Shown: positions 50,437-58,762 of the stretch, piece after piece
How positions within the stretch are numbered: position 1 is the first letter of the stretch
How the letters are laid out: each line of letters starts with the position of its first letter
NCBI RefSeq assembly: GCF_009695635.1
Contig: NZ_VUNN01000010.1
Location: 1-64,000, forward strand
DNA length: 64,000 bases
Direction: 5' to 3'
Origin: Bullifex porci
Lineage (GTDB): Bacteria > Spirochaetota > Spirochaetia > Sphaerochaetales > Sphaerochaetaceae
Position numbers and translations under genes: made by a program
The notes under the pieces: generated by a model
What the model was told of the DNA's origin: nothing
The model's input: only the letters and a program-made list of their open reading frames with translations
The model's database searches: none

Positions 50437-52652
50437 TTTACTTTGCACAAAGTAGCCAAAACCAAACCGACTTAATAGTTAAAGAAGCAGAAAGAGCTGG
50501 TGCTGAGAGAGTAAAGGCTACAGCCTCTGGTGTTCAGTTTTCTGGGTCTCTCGAGGTCGGCTACAGATTTTGCTTAACAACAAGAATTGCATCAAGAGTA
50601 CTTCAGGCACTTTATTTTGATGAACACATCTCAAGTCCTGATGAGCTATATGAAAAGTGTAAGCTTATACCTTGGGAGGAGTATATCGACCCAAGTAAGA
50701 CCTTCCAGCTTACACAAACTGTTCAAGCATGTAATTGGATTAAAAACTCACACTTTGCTTCCTTAAGAGTTAAGGATGCTATCGTTGATAGAATTAGAGA
50801 ACACTTTAATGAGGAGCGTCCAAGTGTAGATACAGATAATCCAGATATTACCTTCCACCTACATATTAAGAGCGAAAAGGTTATTATCTACATCGATTTC
50901 TCAGGTGAAGGCTTATTCAAGAGAGGATATAGATCTGATAGCACAGATGCTATCTTAAAGGAGCATTTAGCTGCTGCAGTTCTCTATAGAAGTGATTGGT
51001 ATAAGACAGTTTTAGATAGTAATCCTGGAGTATTCCTTGATCCATTCTGTGGCTCAGGCACTTTAGTTGTTGAAGCTGCTTTGCTTGCACGAGATATTGC
51101 ACCAGGCTTAATTAGAAAGCAGCCATATGCCTTTGAAAAGCTTTCCTCCTTTGATGCAGAGATATATGAAAAGGTTTTATCAGAATTAAGTGAAAGAGCT
51201 GAGGAAGCTAAGAATAGAGAGATAAAGATTTATGCATCCGACATCTCAAGAACCGCTGTAGAGATTGCAAAGGCAGCAGCACTAAAGGCTGGTGTTTATG
51301 ATGATATCACCTTCTCTGTAAAGGACTTTACACTCTTTACTAGTGAAGATGTTCCATCCTCTAAGGGCTATATTGTTACAGATCCTCCATATGGAATTAG
51401 AATGAAGGATTTTGATGAATCAAAGCTATACAGTAAGCTTGGTGCCATTTGTCAAGAAAACTTTAAAGGTTGGAAAATATCTATCCTCTGTGGTGATAGC
51501 GAGCTCTTATCATTAATTGATATGAAGCCTGAAAGAACTAACTCTCTATTTAATGGTGGTATTCTTTGTCAGCTTGCTCACTACTCTGTTTTCTCAGATG
51601 AAGAAAAACAGGAGCTAATTCAAAGAGCAATAAAGAGAAGAGAGGAGCGTCTAGCTCAGCCACTCTCTGAGGGTGCTCAAATGGCTTATAATAGACTTAA
51701 GAAGAACCTTACTGAGCTTAAGCCTATTATGGAAAAAGAGGGTGTTACCTGCTACAGAATATATGATGCTGATATGCCTGAGTACAGTGCAGCTATTGAT
51801 ATGTATGAGGGTAAGTGGATTAACCTTCAGGAATATGCTCCACCAGCAACTATTGAAAAGGAAGCAGCAGAGAGAAGATTAAATGAGCTTGTCCTTGCAA
51901 CTGAAAGAGCTACAGGTATTGATATTGAGAATATTTATATCAAGCAGAGAAAGGAGCAAAAGGGAAAGGACCAATATAAAAAGCTTGCATCAAAGAATAA
52001 GTTCTATCTTGCAAAGGAAAATGGAGTTCAATTCCTTGTTAACTTTACTGACTACCTTGATACAGGTATTTTCCTAGATCATAGACCAATTAGAAAGTTT
52101 ATTCAGGAAAATAGTAAGGATAAGAGATTCTTAAATCTCTTCTGCTATACAGCAACTGCTACACTCGATGCTGTTAAGGGTGGTGCTCTTTCAACAACTA
52201 GCGTTGATGCATCCTCTACATACCTTGATTGGGCTATGGAGAACTTTAAGATTAATGGATACTCAACAGATATCGGTAACTTCTTCTACAGAAGTGATGC
52301 TCTTGATTATCTATGGGACACATTTGATCGCTTTGATCTTATCTTCTGTGACCCACCAACCTTCTCTAATAGTAAGAGCAGAGATACCTTTGACGTCCAA
52401 AGAGACCACTCAAGATTAATAGATGCATGTATGATGCACCTAGAAAAGAATGGTATGCTTATCTTCTCTAATAACTTTAGACGCTTTAAGATGGATGATT
52501 ATATCTTAACAAAGTATAGTGTTGAGGATATCACACCAGCTACTATTGGTTCTGATTTCGAAAGAGATCCTAAGATCCATAAGTGCTTTATCATAAAGCA
52601 TAAGGTTAAGGTTGATTTAGGAACCAAGAGAGTAATAAAGGTTAAAATGTGA
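50433..52652 (+). CDS. rlmKL: Bifunctional 23S rRNA methyltransferase RlmKL
   Basis: The 739-residue fusion has an N-terminal THUMP-RlmL half (FLDPFCGSGTLVVEAALLARDIAPG and YIVTDPPYGIRM, N2-guanine methylation) and a C-terminal RlmK half (RFLNLFCYTATATLDAVKGGA and DLIFCDPPTFSNSK, N7-guanine methylation). Length and domain order match the proteobacterial enzyme acting on 23S G2445 and G2069. Last gene of the ftsH operon; a terminator follows immediately. Confidence 0.94.
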   Translation: MIYFAQSSQNQTDLIVKEAERAGAERVKATASGVQFSGSLEVGYRFCLTTRIASRVLQALYFDEHISSPDELYEKCKLIPWEEYIDPSKTFQLTQTVQACNWIKNSHFASLRVKDAIVDRIREHFNEERPSVDTDNPDITFHLHIKSEKVIIYIDFSGEGLFKRGYRSDSTDAILKEHLAAAVLYRSDWYKTVLDSNPGVFLDPFCGSGTLVVEAALLARDIAPGLIRKQPYAFEKLSSFDAEIYEKVLSELSERAEEAKNREIKIYASDISRTAVEIAKAAALKAGVYDDITFSVKDFTLFTSEDVPSSKGYIVTDPPYGIRMKDFDESKLYSKLGAICQENFKGWKISILCGDSELLSLIDMKPERTNSLFNGGILCQLAHYSVFSDEEKQELIQRAIKRREERLAQPLSEGAQMAYNRLKKNLTELKPIMEKEGVTCYRIYDADMPEYSAAIDMYEGKWINLQEYAPPATIEKEAAERRLNELVLATERATGIDIENIYIKQRKEQKGKDQYKKLASKNKFYLAKENGVQFLVNFTDYLDTGIFLDHRPIRKFIQENSKDKRFLNLFCYTATATLDAVKGGALSTTSVDASSTYLDWAMENFKINGYSTDIGNFFYRSDALDYLWDTFDRFDLIFCDPPTFSNSKSRDTFDVQRDHSRLIDACMMHLEKNGMLIFSNNFRRFKMDDYILTKYSVEDITPATIGSDFERDPKIHKCFIIKHKVKVDLGTKRVIKVKM

Positions 52653-52656
52653 TAAC

Positions 52657-52682
52657 AAAGGCAGTCAGAAATGGCTGCCTTT
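52657..52682 (+). terminator. Rho-independent terminator after rlmKL
   Basis: AAAGGCAG (52657-52664) pairs with CTGCCTTT (52675-52682) over a 10-base loop and is followed by T-rich sequence, 5 bases after the stop. Confidence 0.85.
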
Positions 52683-52693
52683 TATAATAGCTA

Positions 52694-52749
52694 TTGACAC
52701 AAAGCGAACAAATGTTCTCTAATATAAGAAAAGGAGAACAAATGTTCGC
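52694..52749 (+). promoter_or_regulatory. tetR promoter with two inverted operator copies
   Basis: Two sites, GCGAACAAATGTTCTC (52704-52719) and GAGAACAAATGTTCGC (52734-52749), share the dyad GAACA-AA-TGTTC with centres 30 bases apart. The first overlaps the gap between TTGACA (52694-52699) and TCTAAT (52718-52723); the second covers the GGAG ribosome site. Binding by the TetR product would block both transcription and access to the start region. Confidence 0.78.
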
Positions 52750-52751
52750 TT

Positions 52752-53378
52752 ATGAATAATACGAAGAAAATAATTCTAGAAAAGGCATTAGAGCTATTCT
52801 CAACAAAAGGATACGATGCAACAACTGTAAGAGAAATTGCAAAGGAAGTTGGCATTACTCAAAGCTCACTATATAAGCACTATAAATCTAAAGAAGATAT
52901 TTTTATCTCTATCTTTAATGAAATGAAGAGCCGCTACGATGAGGAAAGTAGTAAGGATAGTATCCACATTACTAATGATAGCTTATCAGATGGAACTCAC
53001 TTTAGTGCGATGAATAGAGAAACAATTGCTGACTCTGTTATTAATTTAATTAACTACTCAATCGATGATGAGTTTGTTTCAAGAACTCGTAAGCTAATTA
53101 CTATTGAACAATTTAGAAATAAAGAGATATCAAAGCTCTATACTCAGCGCTATGTTGATCGCATGGTTGATTACCATAAAGCATTATTTTCAATCTTCAA
53201 GGAGAAAGGTCTTTTCTTTGCTCCTGATATCGATTCAGCAGCTCTTCAATATACAGCTCCAATCTTTACTTTACTTGGCATAATCGATAGAGAGAGCGAT
53301 AAAAGAGAAGAGTGCATTAATCGATTAAGAAAGCATGTAACAAGCTTTATCGAATTCTATAGCAATGGGAGATTATAA
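52752..53378 (+). CDS. TetR-family transcriptional regulator
   Basis: A TetR N-terminal HTH (KKIILEKALELFSTKGYDATTVREIAKEVGITQSSLYKHYKSKEDIF) with an all-helical ligand domain, 208 residues. The paired dyads upstream imply autorepression. The only good ribosome site (AAGGAG, 52731-52736) is 15 bases from the ATG; it is 5 bases from another ATG (52742) that opens a 5-codon frame (MFAYE) overlapping the tetR start, so coupling is possible. It is followed after 1 base by the membrane-flavodoxin gene, its probable target. Confidence 0.92.
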   Translation: MNNTKKIILEKALELFSTKGYDATTVREIAKEVGITQSSLYKHYKSKEDIFISIFNEMKSRYDEESSKDSIHITNDSLSDGTHFSAMNRETIADSVINLINYSIDDEFVSRTRKLITIEQFRNKEISKLYTQRYVDRMVDYHKALFSIFKEKGLFFAPDIDSAALQYTAPIFTLLGIIDRESDKREECINRLRKHVTSFIEFYSNGRL

Positions 53379-53379
53379 G

Positions 53380-54294
53380 ATGAAGTCTAGATATAATATT
53401 GCTTCAAAGCTTTTAATATTCTTTAACCTATTTATAGGGCTTGGCGCAGTTTATGGCTCAACTATGATGTTCTTAGCACCAGATGGACACCTACTTAGGA
53501 TGGAAGCGCTCCTTCCATATTTTGAAGCCTTACCGCTTCATGAATATCTATATCAGGACTATATCTTTCCTGGTATTGCTCTTCTTTTAATAAATGGAAT
53601 TCCTAATTTAGTTTCATCATACTTTATTATAAAAAAGAAAAACTGTGGAAATATAATTAGTATGGTATCTGGAGTATTATTAAATCTTTGGATTATCATC
53701 CAGCTAGTTATATTTCCTTCAAACTTCCTCTCAAACACATACTTTATCTTTAGCTTTATTCAATTCTTCTTAGCATTTATGACCTTTGCCTTTTATTCTC
53801 AGGAGCACATAATCTTTGATTTAAATAATTATAAAAATTTAAATAAGAACCCTAAAAAAGCTGTAGTCTTCTTTTCTAGAGTTGGATACACAAAGCTCCT
53901 TGCTTATGAAGAAGCTAATAAACAAGGAGCAACAATTATTGAAGTAAAAGCAAAGGAGAGAACAGAGGGTACACTTGGCTTTTGGTGGTGCGGCCGCTTT
54001 GCTATGCACCATTGGCCAATGGAGATAGAGAAAATTGATTTATCTACCTTTGATAGCGTCACAATATGTACCCCTATTTGGGTATTTGCAATATCATCCC
54101 CAATTAGAAAGCTATGTATAGATAATAAAAATAAGGTTAAAAATGTTTCATATATCATTAACCACTTTAACCCTCTCCTTTATAAGAGTGCAGTTAAAGA
54201 GATGGATGAATTACTATCTACAAAGCATAAAAATGCCACTAGTGTAACAAGTAGAATTGGAAGGGTGAGAAGAATTAAAAACATTTTAATTTGA
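53380..54294 (+). CDS. Four-helix membrane protein fused to a flavodoxin-like domain
   Basis: The first 150 residues hold four membrane helices (e.g. LLIFFNLFIGLGAVYGSTMMFL, YIFPGIALLLINGIPNLVSSYFII, ISMVSGVLLNLWIIIQLVIF, FIFSFIQFFLAFMTFAFYS). The rest resembles a flavodoxin: AVVFFSRVGYTKLLAYEEAN in the phosphate-loop position, SVTICTPIWVFAISSPIRKL in the 60s-loop position and SYIINHFNP. GGGAG precedes ATG 53380. Co-transcribed with tetR. A membrane-bound flavin redox function is likely; I do not recognise a named family. Confidence 0.72.
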   Translation: MKSRYNIASKLLIFFNLFIGLGAVYGSTMMFLAPDGHLLRMEALLPYFEALPLHEYLYQDYIFPGIALLLINGIPNLVSSYFIIKKKNCGNIISMVSGVLLNLWIIIQLVIFPSNFLSNTYFIFSFIQFFLAFMTFAFYSQEHIIFDLNNYKNLNKNPKKAVVFFSRVGYTKLLAYEEANKQGATIIEVKAKERTEGTLGFWWCGRFAMHHWPMEIEKIDLSTFDSVTICTPIWVFAISSPIRKLCIDNKNKVKNVSYIINHFNPLLYKSAVKEMDELLSTKHKNATSVTSRIGRVRRIKNILI

Positions 54295-54389
54295 AAATCT
54301 CTATTTATTATTGCTAGATAAATCTTCAATAAAGAGGTCAATCATAAGCAATAATTCTCTTATTGACATTTCCTATTATTAGCTCTACT

Positions 54390-54415
54390 CTATTACTGGC
54401 ATATGCCAATAATAG
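54390..54415 (+). promoter_or_regulatory. Palindromic operator before the UPF0251-NifX gene
   Basis: A 26-base dyad, CTATTACTGGCAT followed by ATGCCAATAATAG, has one mismatched pair and touches the Shine-Dalgarno AGGAG (54413-54417). TTGACA at 54363-54368 is the probable -35. The HTH half of the downstream protein may bind here. The rest of 54295-54425 shows no gene. Confidence 0.62.
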
Positions 54416-54425
54416 GAGAGCTTTT

Positions 54426-55148
54426 GTGTCAAGGCCATGTAAATGTAGATTAGTATCTACCCTTCCAGACAACTATATTTTTACACCATCAGATGGAGAA
54501 AATAGTTGCTGTATAATTCTTTCACTTGATGAATATGAGACTATCAAGCTAATGGATTATGAAGGCTTAGACCAAGAAGAGTGTGCAAAAAGAATGCTAC
54601 TTTCACGCTCATCAGTACAAGCAATATACACAAGTGCACGCAAAAAACTCTCAACAGCAATTGTAGAAGCTAGAAAGCTGGTAATTAGCGGTGGAAATAT
54701 TACTACCCTAGACCAAACAAAAAAATATGAGCTTAAAGCTAAAGGAGAAAATACTATGAGAATTGCAGTAACATATGAGGATGGACAAATCTTCCAGCAT
54801 TTCGGACACACAGAGAATTTCAAGGTTTATGATGTAGTCGATAACAAGATTGTTGATAGCAAGGTAATTAACACAAATGGAACCGGACATGGAGCACTTG
54901 CTACCCTTCTTAATGGATTAGACGTAGATGTATTAATTTGTGGAGGAATTGGTGGAGGAGCTCAAATGGCTCTTAGTGAAGCAGGTATTAAGCTTTACGG
55001 TGGAGTATTTGGCGATGCTGATAGCGCTGTAGAAGCATTCATTAATGGAGAGCTTGAGTACAACCCAAATGTAATGTGCTCTCACCACCATCATGAGGAA
55101 GGTCACTCCTGTGGCTCTCATAGCTGTGGCCATCATTCCTGTCACTAA
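54426..55148 (+). CDS. UPF0251 DNA-binding domain fused to a NifX/dinitrogenase-cofactor-type domain
   Basis: The N-terminus VSRPCKCRLVSTLPDNYIFTP...ILSLDEYETIKLMDYEGLDQEECAKRMLLSRSSVQAIYTSARKKLSTAIVE is UPF0251 (DUF134), a sigma-4-like HTH. After a linker the second half, MRIAVTYEDGQIFQHFGHTENFKVYDV...GHGALATLLNGLDVDVLICGGIGGGAQMALSEAGIKLYGG, is the NifX/NifB-C fold that binds iron-sulfur or Mo clusters. A His/Cys-rich tail (CSHHHHEEGHSCGSHSCGHHSC) should bind metal. GTG at 54426 behind AGGAGAG matches the family start (MPRPRKCR). Probably a metal- or cluster-responsive regulator. Confidence 0.87.
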   Translation: MSRPCKCRLVSTLPDNYIFTPSDGENSCCIILSLDEYETIKLMDYEGLDQEECAKRMLLSRSSVQAIYTSARKKLSTAIVEARKLVISGGNITTLDQTKKYELKAKGENTMRIAVTYEDGQIFQHFGHTENFKVYDVVDNKIVDSKVINTNGTGHGALATLLNGLDVDVLICGGIGGGAQMALSEAGIKLYGGVFGDADSAVEAFINGELEYNPNVMCSHHHHEEGHSCGSHSCGHHSCH

Positions 55149-55153
55149 TTACT

Positions 55154-55175
55154 CAGCCCTTTTTAGGGCTGTTTT
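55154..55175 (+). terminator. Rho-independent terminator
   Basis: CAGCCCT (55154-55160) and AGGGCTG (55165-55171) with a TTTT loop are followed by TTTTCTT, 5 bases after the UPF0251-NifX stop. Confidence 0.88.
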
Positions 55176-55194
55176 CTTATGATAGAATAGGAAT

Positions 55195-55854
55195 ATGATT
55201 AATGTACAAAATGATTGGCAACCTTTTTTTGATAGAGAGCAGGTACAGCCCTACTACCTTGAATTAAGAGATTTCTTAATAGGTGAATATCGCTCTAAAA
55301 CTATTTATCCACCAATGGGTGAAATTTTTAATGCCTTTAAGCTATGTACCTTTGAAAACACAAAGGTAGTAATTGTAGGTCAGGACCCTTACCATGAGGA
55401 GGGACAGGCCATGGGCCTCTCCTTTTCTGTTAGAGAGGGTACAGATGAGCCTCCATCACTACAAAATATTCATAAGGAAATAATCAATGAGGGTGTTGAA
55501 ACAGGACCATGGTCCTCTGATTTATCACGCTGGGCTAGACAGGGTGTATTACTTCTAAACTCTACATTAACTGTTCAAGCTCATAGAGCAGCATCACATG
55601 CATCTAAAGGATGGGAAACTCTAACAGATAGAGCAATAACTATGCTTGGAAGAGATGAAAGACCAAAGGTATTTATGCTTTGGGGCTCTTATGCTAGAAG
55701 CAAAAAAGCTCTCATCGAGTCTAAGAATCATTTAATACTTGAAGCTGTACATCCAAGTCCACTATCAGCATATAGAGGGTTCTTTGGCTGTGGACACTTT
55801 AAAAAGTGTAATGAGTTTTTAAAACAAACAAATCAAAAGGAAATAATATGGTAA
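55195..55854 (+). CDS. ung: Uracil-DNA glycosylase
   Basis: Removes uracil from DNA. The 219-residue family-1 enzyme has the catalytic water-activating loop VGQDPYHEEGQAMGLSFSV and the minor-groove loop EAVHPSPLSAYRGFFGCGHF. The start at 55195 follows a TAGGAAT ribosome site. Monocistronic between two terminators. Confidence 0.97.
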   Translation: MINVQNDWQPFFDREQVQPYYLELRDFLIGEYRSKTIYPPMGEIFNAFKLCTFENTKVVIVGQDPYHEEGQAMGLSFSVREGTDEPPSLQNIHKEIINEGVETGPWSSDLSRWARQGVLLLNSTLTVQAHRAASHASKGWETLTDRAITMLGRDERPKVFMLWGSYARSKKALIESKNHLILEAVHPSPLSAYRGFFGCGHFKKCNEFLKQTNQKEIIW

Positions 55855-55877
55855 AAGCGGCCCATTTGGACCGCTTT
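55854..55877. terminator. Bidirectional terminator between ung and the ferric-type ABC operon
   Basis: AAAGCGG (55854-55860) pairs with CCGCTTT (55871-55877), followed on the plus strand by CTT and A/T-rich sequence. It begins on the last base of the ung stop codon. Confidence 0.8.
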
Positions 55878-55888
55878 CTTAATAATCG

Positions 55889-56965
55889 TTAAATTACATG
55901 TAGTGCATCGGTATCGATAAGAAGATGACACTTCTCACCAACCTTATAAACACGTCTATTCTTAGGGTTATGGTCTTCAAGCTTAACAAGAGTATCACCA
56001 ACCATTACATGGTAATTTTGGTATGCACCCATGAAGCAGGAAACAATAACTCTACATTCAAGACCACCCTCATCACCAAGCTTTGCAGCCTCAGGACGAA
56101 GAACAGCTGTATATTGCTCTCCTACCTTCATATCATCCTTTGGAGGTGTTTTAAGCTTATTACCTTCAAAGTCAAGAACTGCATATTTACCATCATTTCC
56201 AACATACTTTCCTCTAAGGAAGTTTGCTTCACCAATGAAGTCAGCAACGAACTCACTTACTGGGTGGTAATAAATCTCCTCTGGAGTACCCATCTGAGCA
56301 ACAACACCCTTATCCATGATAATAATTTGGTCTGAGATAGCCATTGCTTCACTCTGGTCGTGAGTTACATATACAGCAGTAATACCAACCTCCTGCTGAA
56401 TTCTTCTGATCTCAGTTCTCATCTCAACACGAAGCTTTGCATCGAGGTTTGAAAGAGGCTCATCGAATAAAAGTACTGAAGGCTCAATAACAAGAGCACG
56501 AGCAAGTGCAACTCTCTGCTGCTGACCACCAGATAGCTGGTTAGTCATTCTACCTTCCATTCCAGAAAGCTTAACAAGCTCCAAAATCTTCATTACCTTT
56601 TCTTTAATGACATCCTTTGGAAGCTTTCTTAGCTTAAGGCCATATGCAACGTTATCAAAGATATTATAGTGAGGTAAAAGAGCATAGCTCTGGAATACCA
56701 TTGCTGTGTCACGCTTATTAGGAGTGAGCTCATTAATTGGCTCATCACCTAAATAAATCTCACCCTCATCTGGGCTTTCAAAACCAGCAATCATTCTGAG
56801 TGTTGTAGTCTTTCCACAACCTGATGGGCCTAATAGAGTAACAAAGGAACCTGGCTTAATCTCAAGGTCTGTATCCTTTACAGCATAAAAGTCCTTGCCA
56901 GTCTTTGGATCCTTATAGATTTTTGAAATATGCTCAAGGCGTACGCCCTTCTTAATTTTTTCCAT
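55889..56965 (-). CDS. ABC transporter ATP-binding protein (AfuC/FbpC/PotA type)
   Basis: The 358-residue ATPase has Walker A GPSGCGKTT, signature LSGGQQQR, Walker B VLLFDEP, the switch His in VYVTHDQSEAMA and a C-terminal TOBE domain (about 245-350). It overlaps the permease gene by one base. Belongs to the group importing ferric iron, polyamines or aminoethylphosphonate. Confidence 0.93.
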   Translation of the reverse strand: MEKIKKGVRLEHISKIYKDPKTGKDFYAVKDTDLEIKPGSFVTLLGPSGCGKTTTLRMIAGFESPDEGEIYLGDEPINELTPNKRDTAMVFQSYALLPHYNIFDNVAYGLKLRKLPKDVIKEKVMKILELVKLSGMEGRMTNQLSGGQQQRVALARALVIEPSVLLFDEPLSNLDAKLRVEMRTEIRRIQQEVGITAVYVTHDQSEAMAISDQIIIMDKGVVAQMGTPEEIYYHPVSEFVADFIGEANFLRGKYVGNDGKYAVLDFEGNKLKTPPKDDMKVGEQYTAVLRPEAAKLGDEGGLECRVIVSCFMGAYQNYHVMVGDTLVKLEDHNPKNRRVYKVGEKCHLLIDTDALHVI

Positions 56966-58677
56966 TATTCAGCCTCCTGAAGCTTTTTACTTGTTCCGAA
57001 ATACTTGATGAATAGGTTCATCAAGAGTACAGAACCATATGTGATAAGAATGAGTATCGTTGCAAATGCACAAGCCAAGCCATATGAGCCCTTCTCTGCA
57101 AATTCATTAATCTGTACAGTAATGAGTAAGAACTGTGGAGTAACGAGCAAGATAATAGCAGAAATAGCGGTGATACTTCTTACGAACGATGTAACCAAAC
57201 CAGAGAGGAAGGAATCCTTAATAAGTGGTAAGGTAACTGTCATAAATACTTGGAAGGAGTTTGCTCCCATATCATATGCTGATTCTTCAATAGACTTATC
57301 AATCTGGCGAAGAGCAGATATACCTGAGCGTGTTCCAGTAGGAAGTGATCGAACAACAAATACAATTACTAAGAGTGTTGCAGAGCCATAAATCCACTGT
57401 AAAAGTCCTGTATGGAAGATACCACCAGAGAAGCCTCTAATGTATCCGACACCAAGAACTGTTCCTGGAACTGCCATTGCTAGCATTGAAACAGCCTCAA
57501 TAAAGCCCTTAGCCTTAAACTTCTTTTTAACAACTAAGTATGAGATAATCATAGATAGCAATGCTGTAATTGGTGCACTTATTAATGATAGTACAAAGGA
57601 GTCCTTAAAGGCTTTAAAGCCCTTATACCTTGTAAATACTTGCTGATACCACTTTAATGTAAGTGGGAAGAACTTATATCCCCAGGTTGGGAATAAGGAA
57701 CCGATTGGTACACAGATGTACATAATAATTACGAAGAGAGCAACTGCAGTACAAAATACTGTAAGAGGAATTTTTACACTTCTATCCTCTATAAGCATTC
57801 TACCTCTTGAAGCCTTACCTGTTAGTGTTGCTGCAGTCTTCTTTTCAAGTACATACTTTTGAATAGCAAACATAAATAGAGTAATTGTCAAAAGCACAAC
57901 AGCCATAGCAGCTGCACCAGCTTTATCGTAGGCACCAGTAATCTGCAAATAAATTGTAGTTGCTAAAGTATCATAGGAGCCACCAATAATCATTGGGTTT
58001 GCAAAGTCTGCAATAGATTCAATGAATGTAACTAAGAATGCATTACCAATACCAGGTAGAATTAATGGTAGAGTAACACTTGAGAATACCTTAAAGCGTG
58101 TTGCTCCCATATCTCTTGCAGCTTCCTCAAGAGAAGGATCGATATTCTTTAATAGACCCTTTAGCATCATGTAGCATACTGGGAAGAATGTTAACGATTG
58201 TACAATTACGATTCCCCAGAAGCCATATACAGAGTTATCATATATCTTTAGTATGTGTCTTGTAATAATACCAGCCTTACCAAAGAGCATTATCATTGAA
58301 AGAGATAGTACGAAAGGAGGTGAAACTACTGGTAGCAATGAAACGACCTTAAACAAGCCCCCAACGAATTTATTCATTCTTAAATAAACTTCAACATAAG
58401 CAAATAGTAAGCCTACTATTGTTGAAAAAATACCTACTACGAAGCCAACCTTTAGCGTATTAGTAATAGCCTTTGTAAATGTAGGCATCTTAAAAATACG
58501 TTGGAAAACTGATATACCAAACTTTCCATCACCTACAAATGAATCAACAAGCAATACTGCAAGTGGATAGAGAATAAATAAAGTTAAAAAGGCTATCAGT
58601 ACAACTATAGTGGTGACCATGATAGGGTCTTTCATTAGCTTTTTCCTATCAAGAGCCGCCCCTTGCCCTTTTGCCAT
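56965..58677 (-). CDS. ABC transporter permease, fused two-domain (FbpB/AfuB type)
   Basis: The 570-residue protein contains two tandem permease modules, each with six membrane helices and an EAA loop (DPSLEEAARDMGATRFKVFSSVTLPLILPGIG and DKSIEESAYDMGANSFQVFMTVTLPLIKDSFLSG). Tandem fusion is characteristic of ferric iron (Fbp/Afu/Sfu) importers. Separated from the binding-protein gene by a stem-loop. Confidence 0.94.
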   Translation of the reverse strand: MAKGQGAALDRKKLMKDPIMVTTIVVLIAFLTLFILYPLAVLLVDSFVGDGKFGISVFQRIFKMPTFTKAITNTLKVGFVVGIFSTIVGLLFAYVEVYLRMNKFVGGLFKVVSLLPVVSPPFVLSLSMIMLFGKAGIITRHILKIYDNSVYGFWGIVIVQSLTFFPVCYMMLKGLLKNIDPSLEEAARDMGATRFKVFSSVTLPLILPGIGNAFLVTFIESIADFANPMIIGGSYDTLATTIYLQITGAYDKAGAAAMAVVLLTITLFMFAIQKYVLEKKTAATLTGKASRGRMLIEDRSVKIPLTVFCTAVALFVIIMYICVPIGSLFPTWGYKFFPLTLKWYQQVFTRYKGFKAFKDSFVLSLISAPITALLSMIISYLVVKKKFKAKGFIEAVSMLAMAVPGTVLGVGYIRGFSGGIFHTGLLQWIYGSATLLVIVFVVRSLPTGTRSGISALRQIDKSIEESAYDMGANSFQVFMTVTLPLIKDSFLSGLVTSFVRSITAISAIILLVTPQFLLITVQINEFAEKGSYGLACAFATILILITYGSVLLMNLFIKYFGTSKKLQEAE

Positions 58678-58703
58678 CCTTATGCCTCCTTGTAAAATTA
58701 GTC

Positions 58704-58736
58704 AAAAAAGAGGGATGAAAGCACATCACCCCTCTT
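58704..58736 (-). terminator. Intercistronic terminator-like stem-loop after the ferric-type binding-protein gene
   Basis: On the minus strand AAGAGGG...TGATG pairs with CATCCCTCTT (58708-58736), followed by six T. This is a full intrinsic terminator between the first and second genes of the operon, so partial termination should raise the ratio of binding protein to permease. Confidence 0.78.
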
Positions 58737-58762
58737 AAAATTAATCAGGAATAAATATTTTA

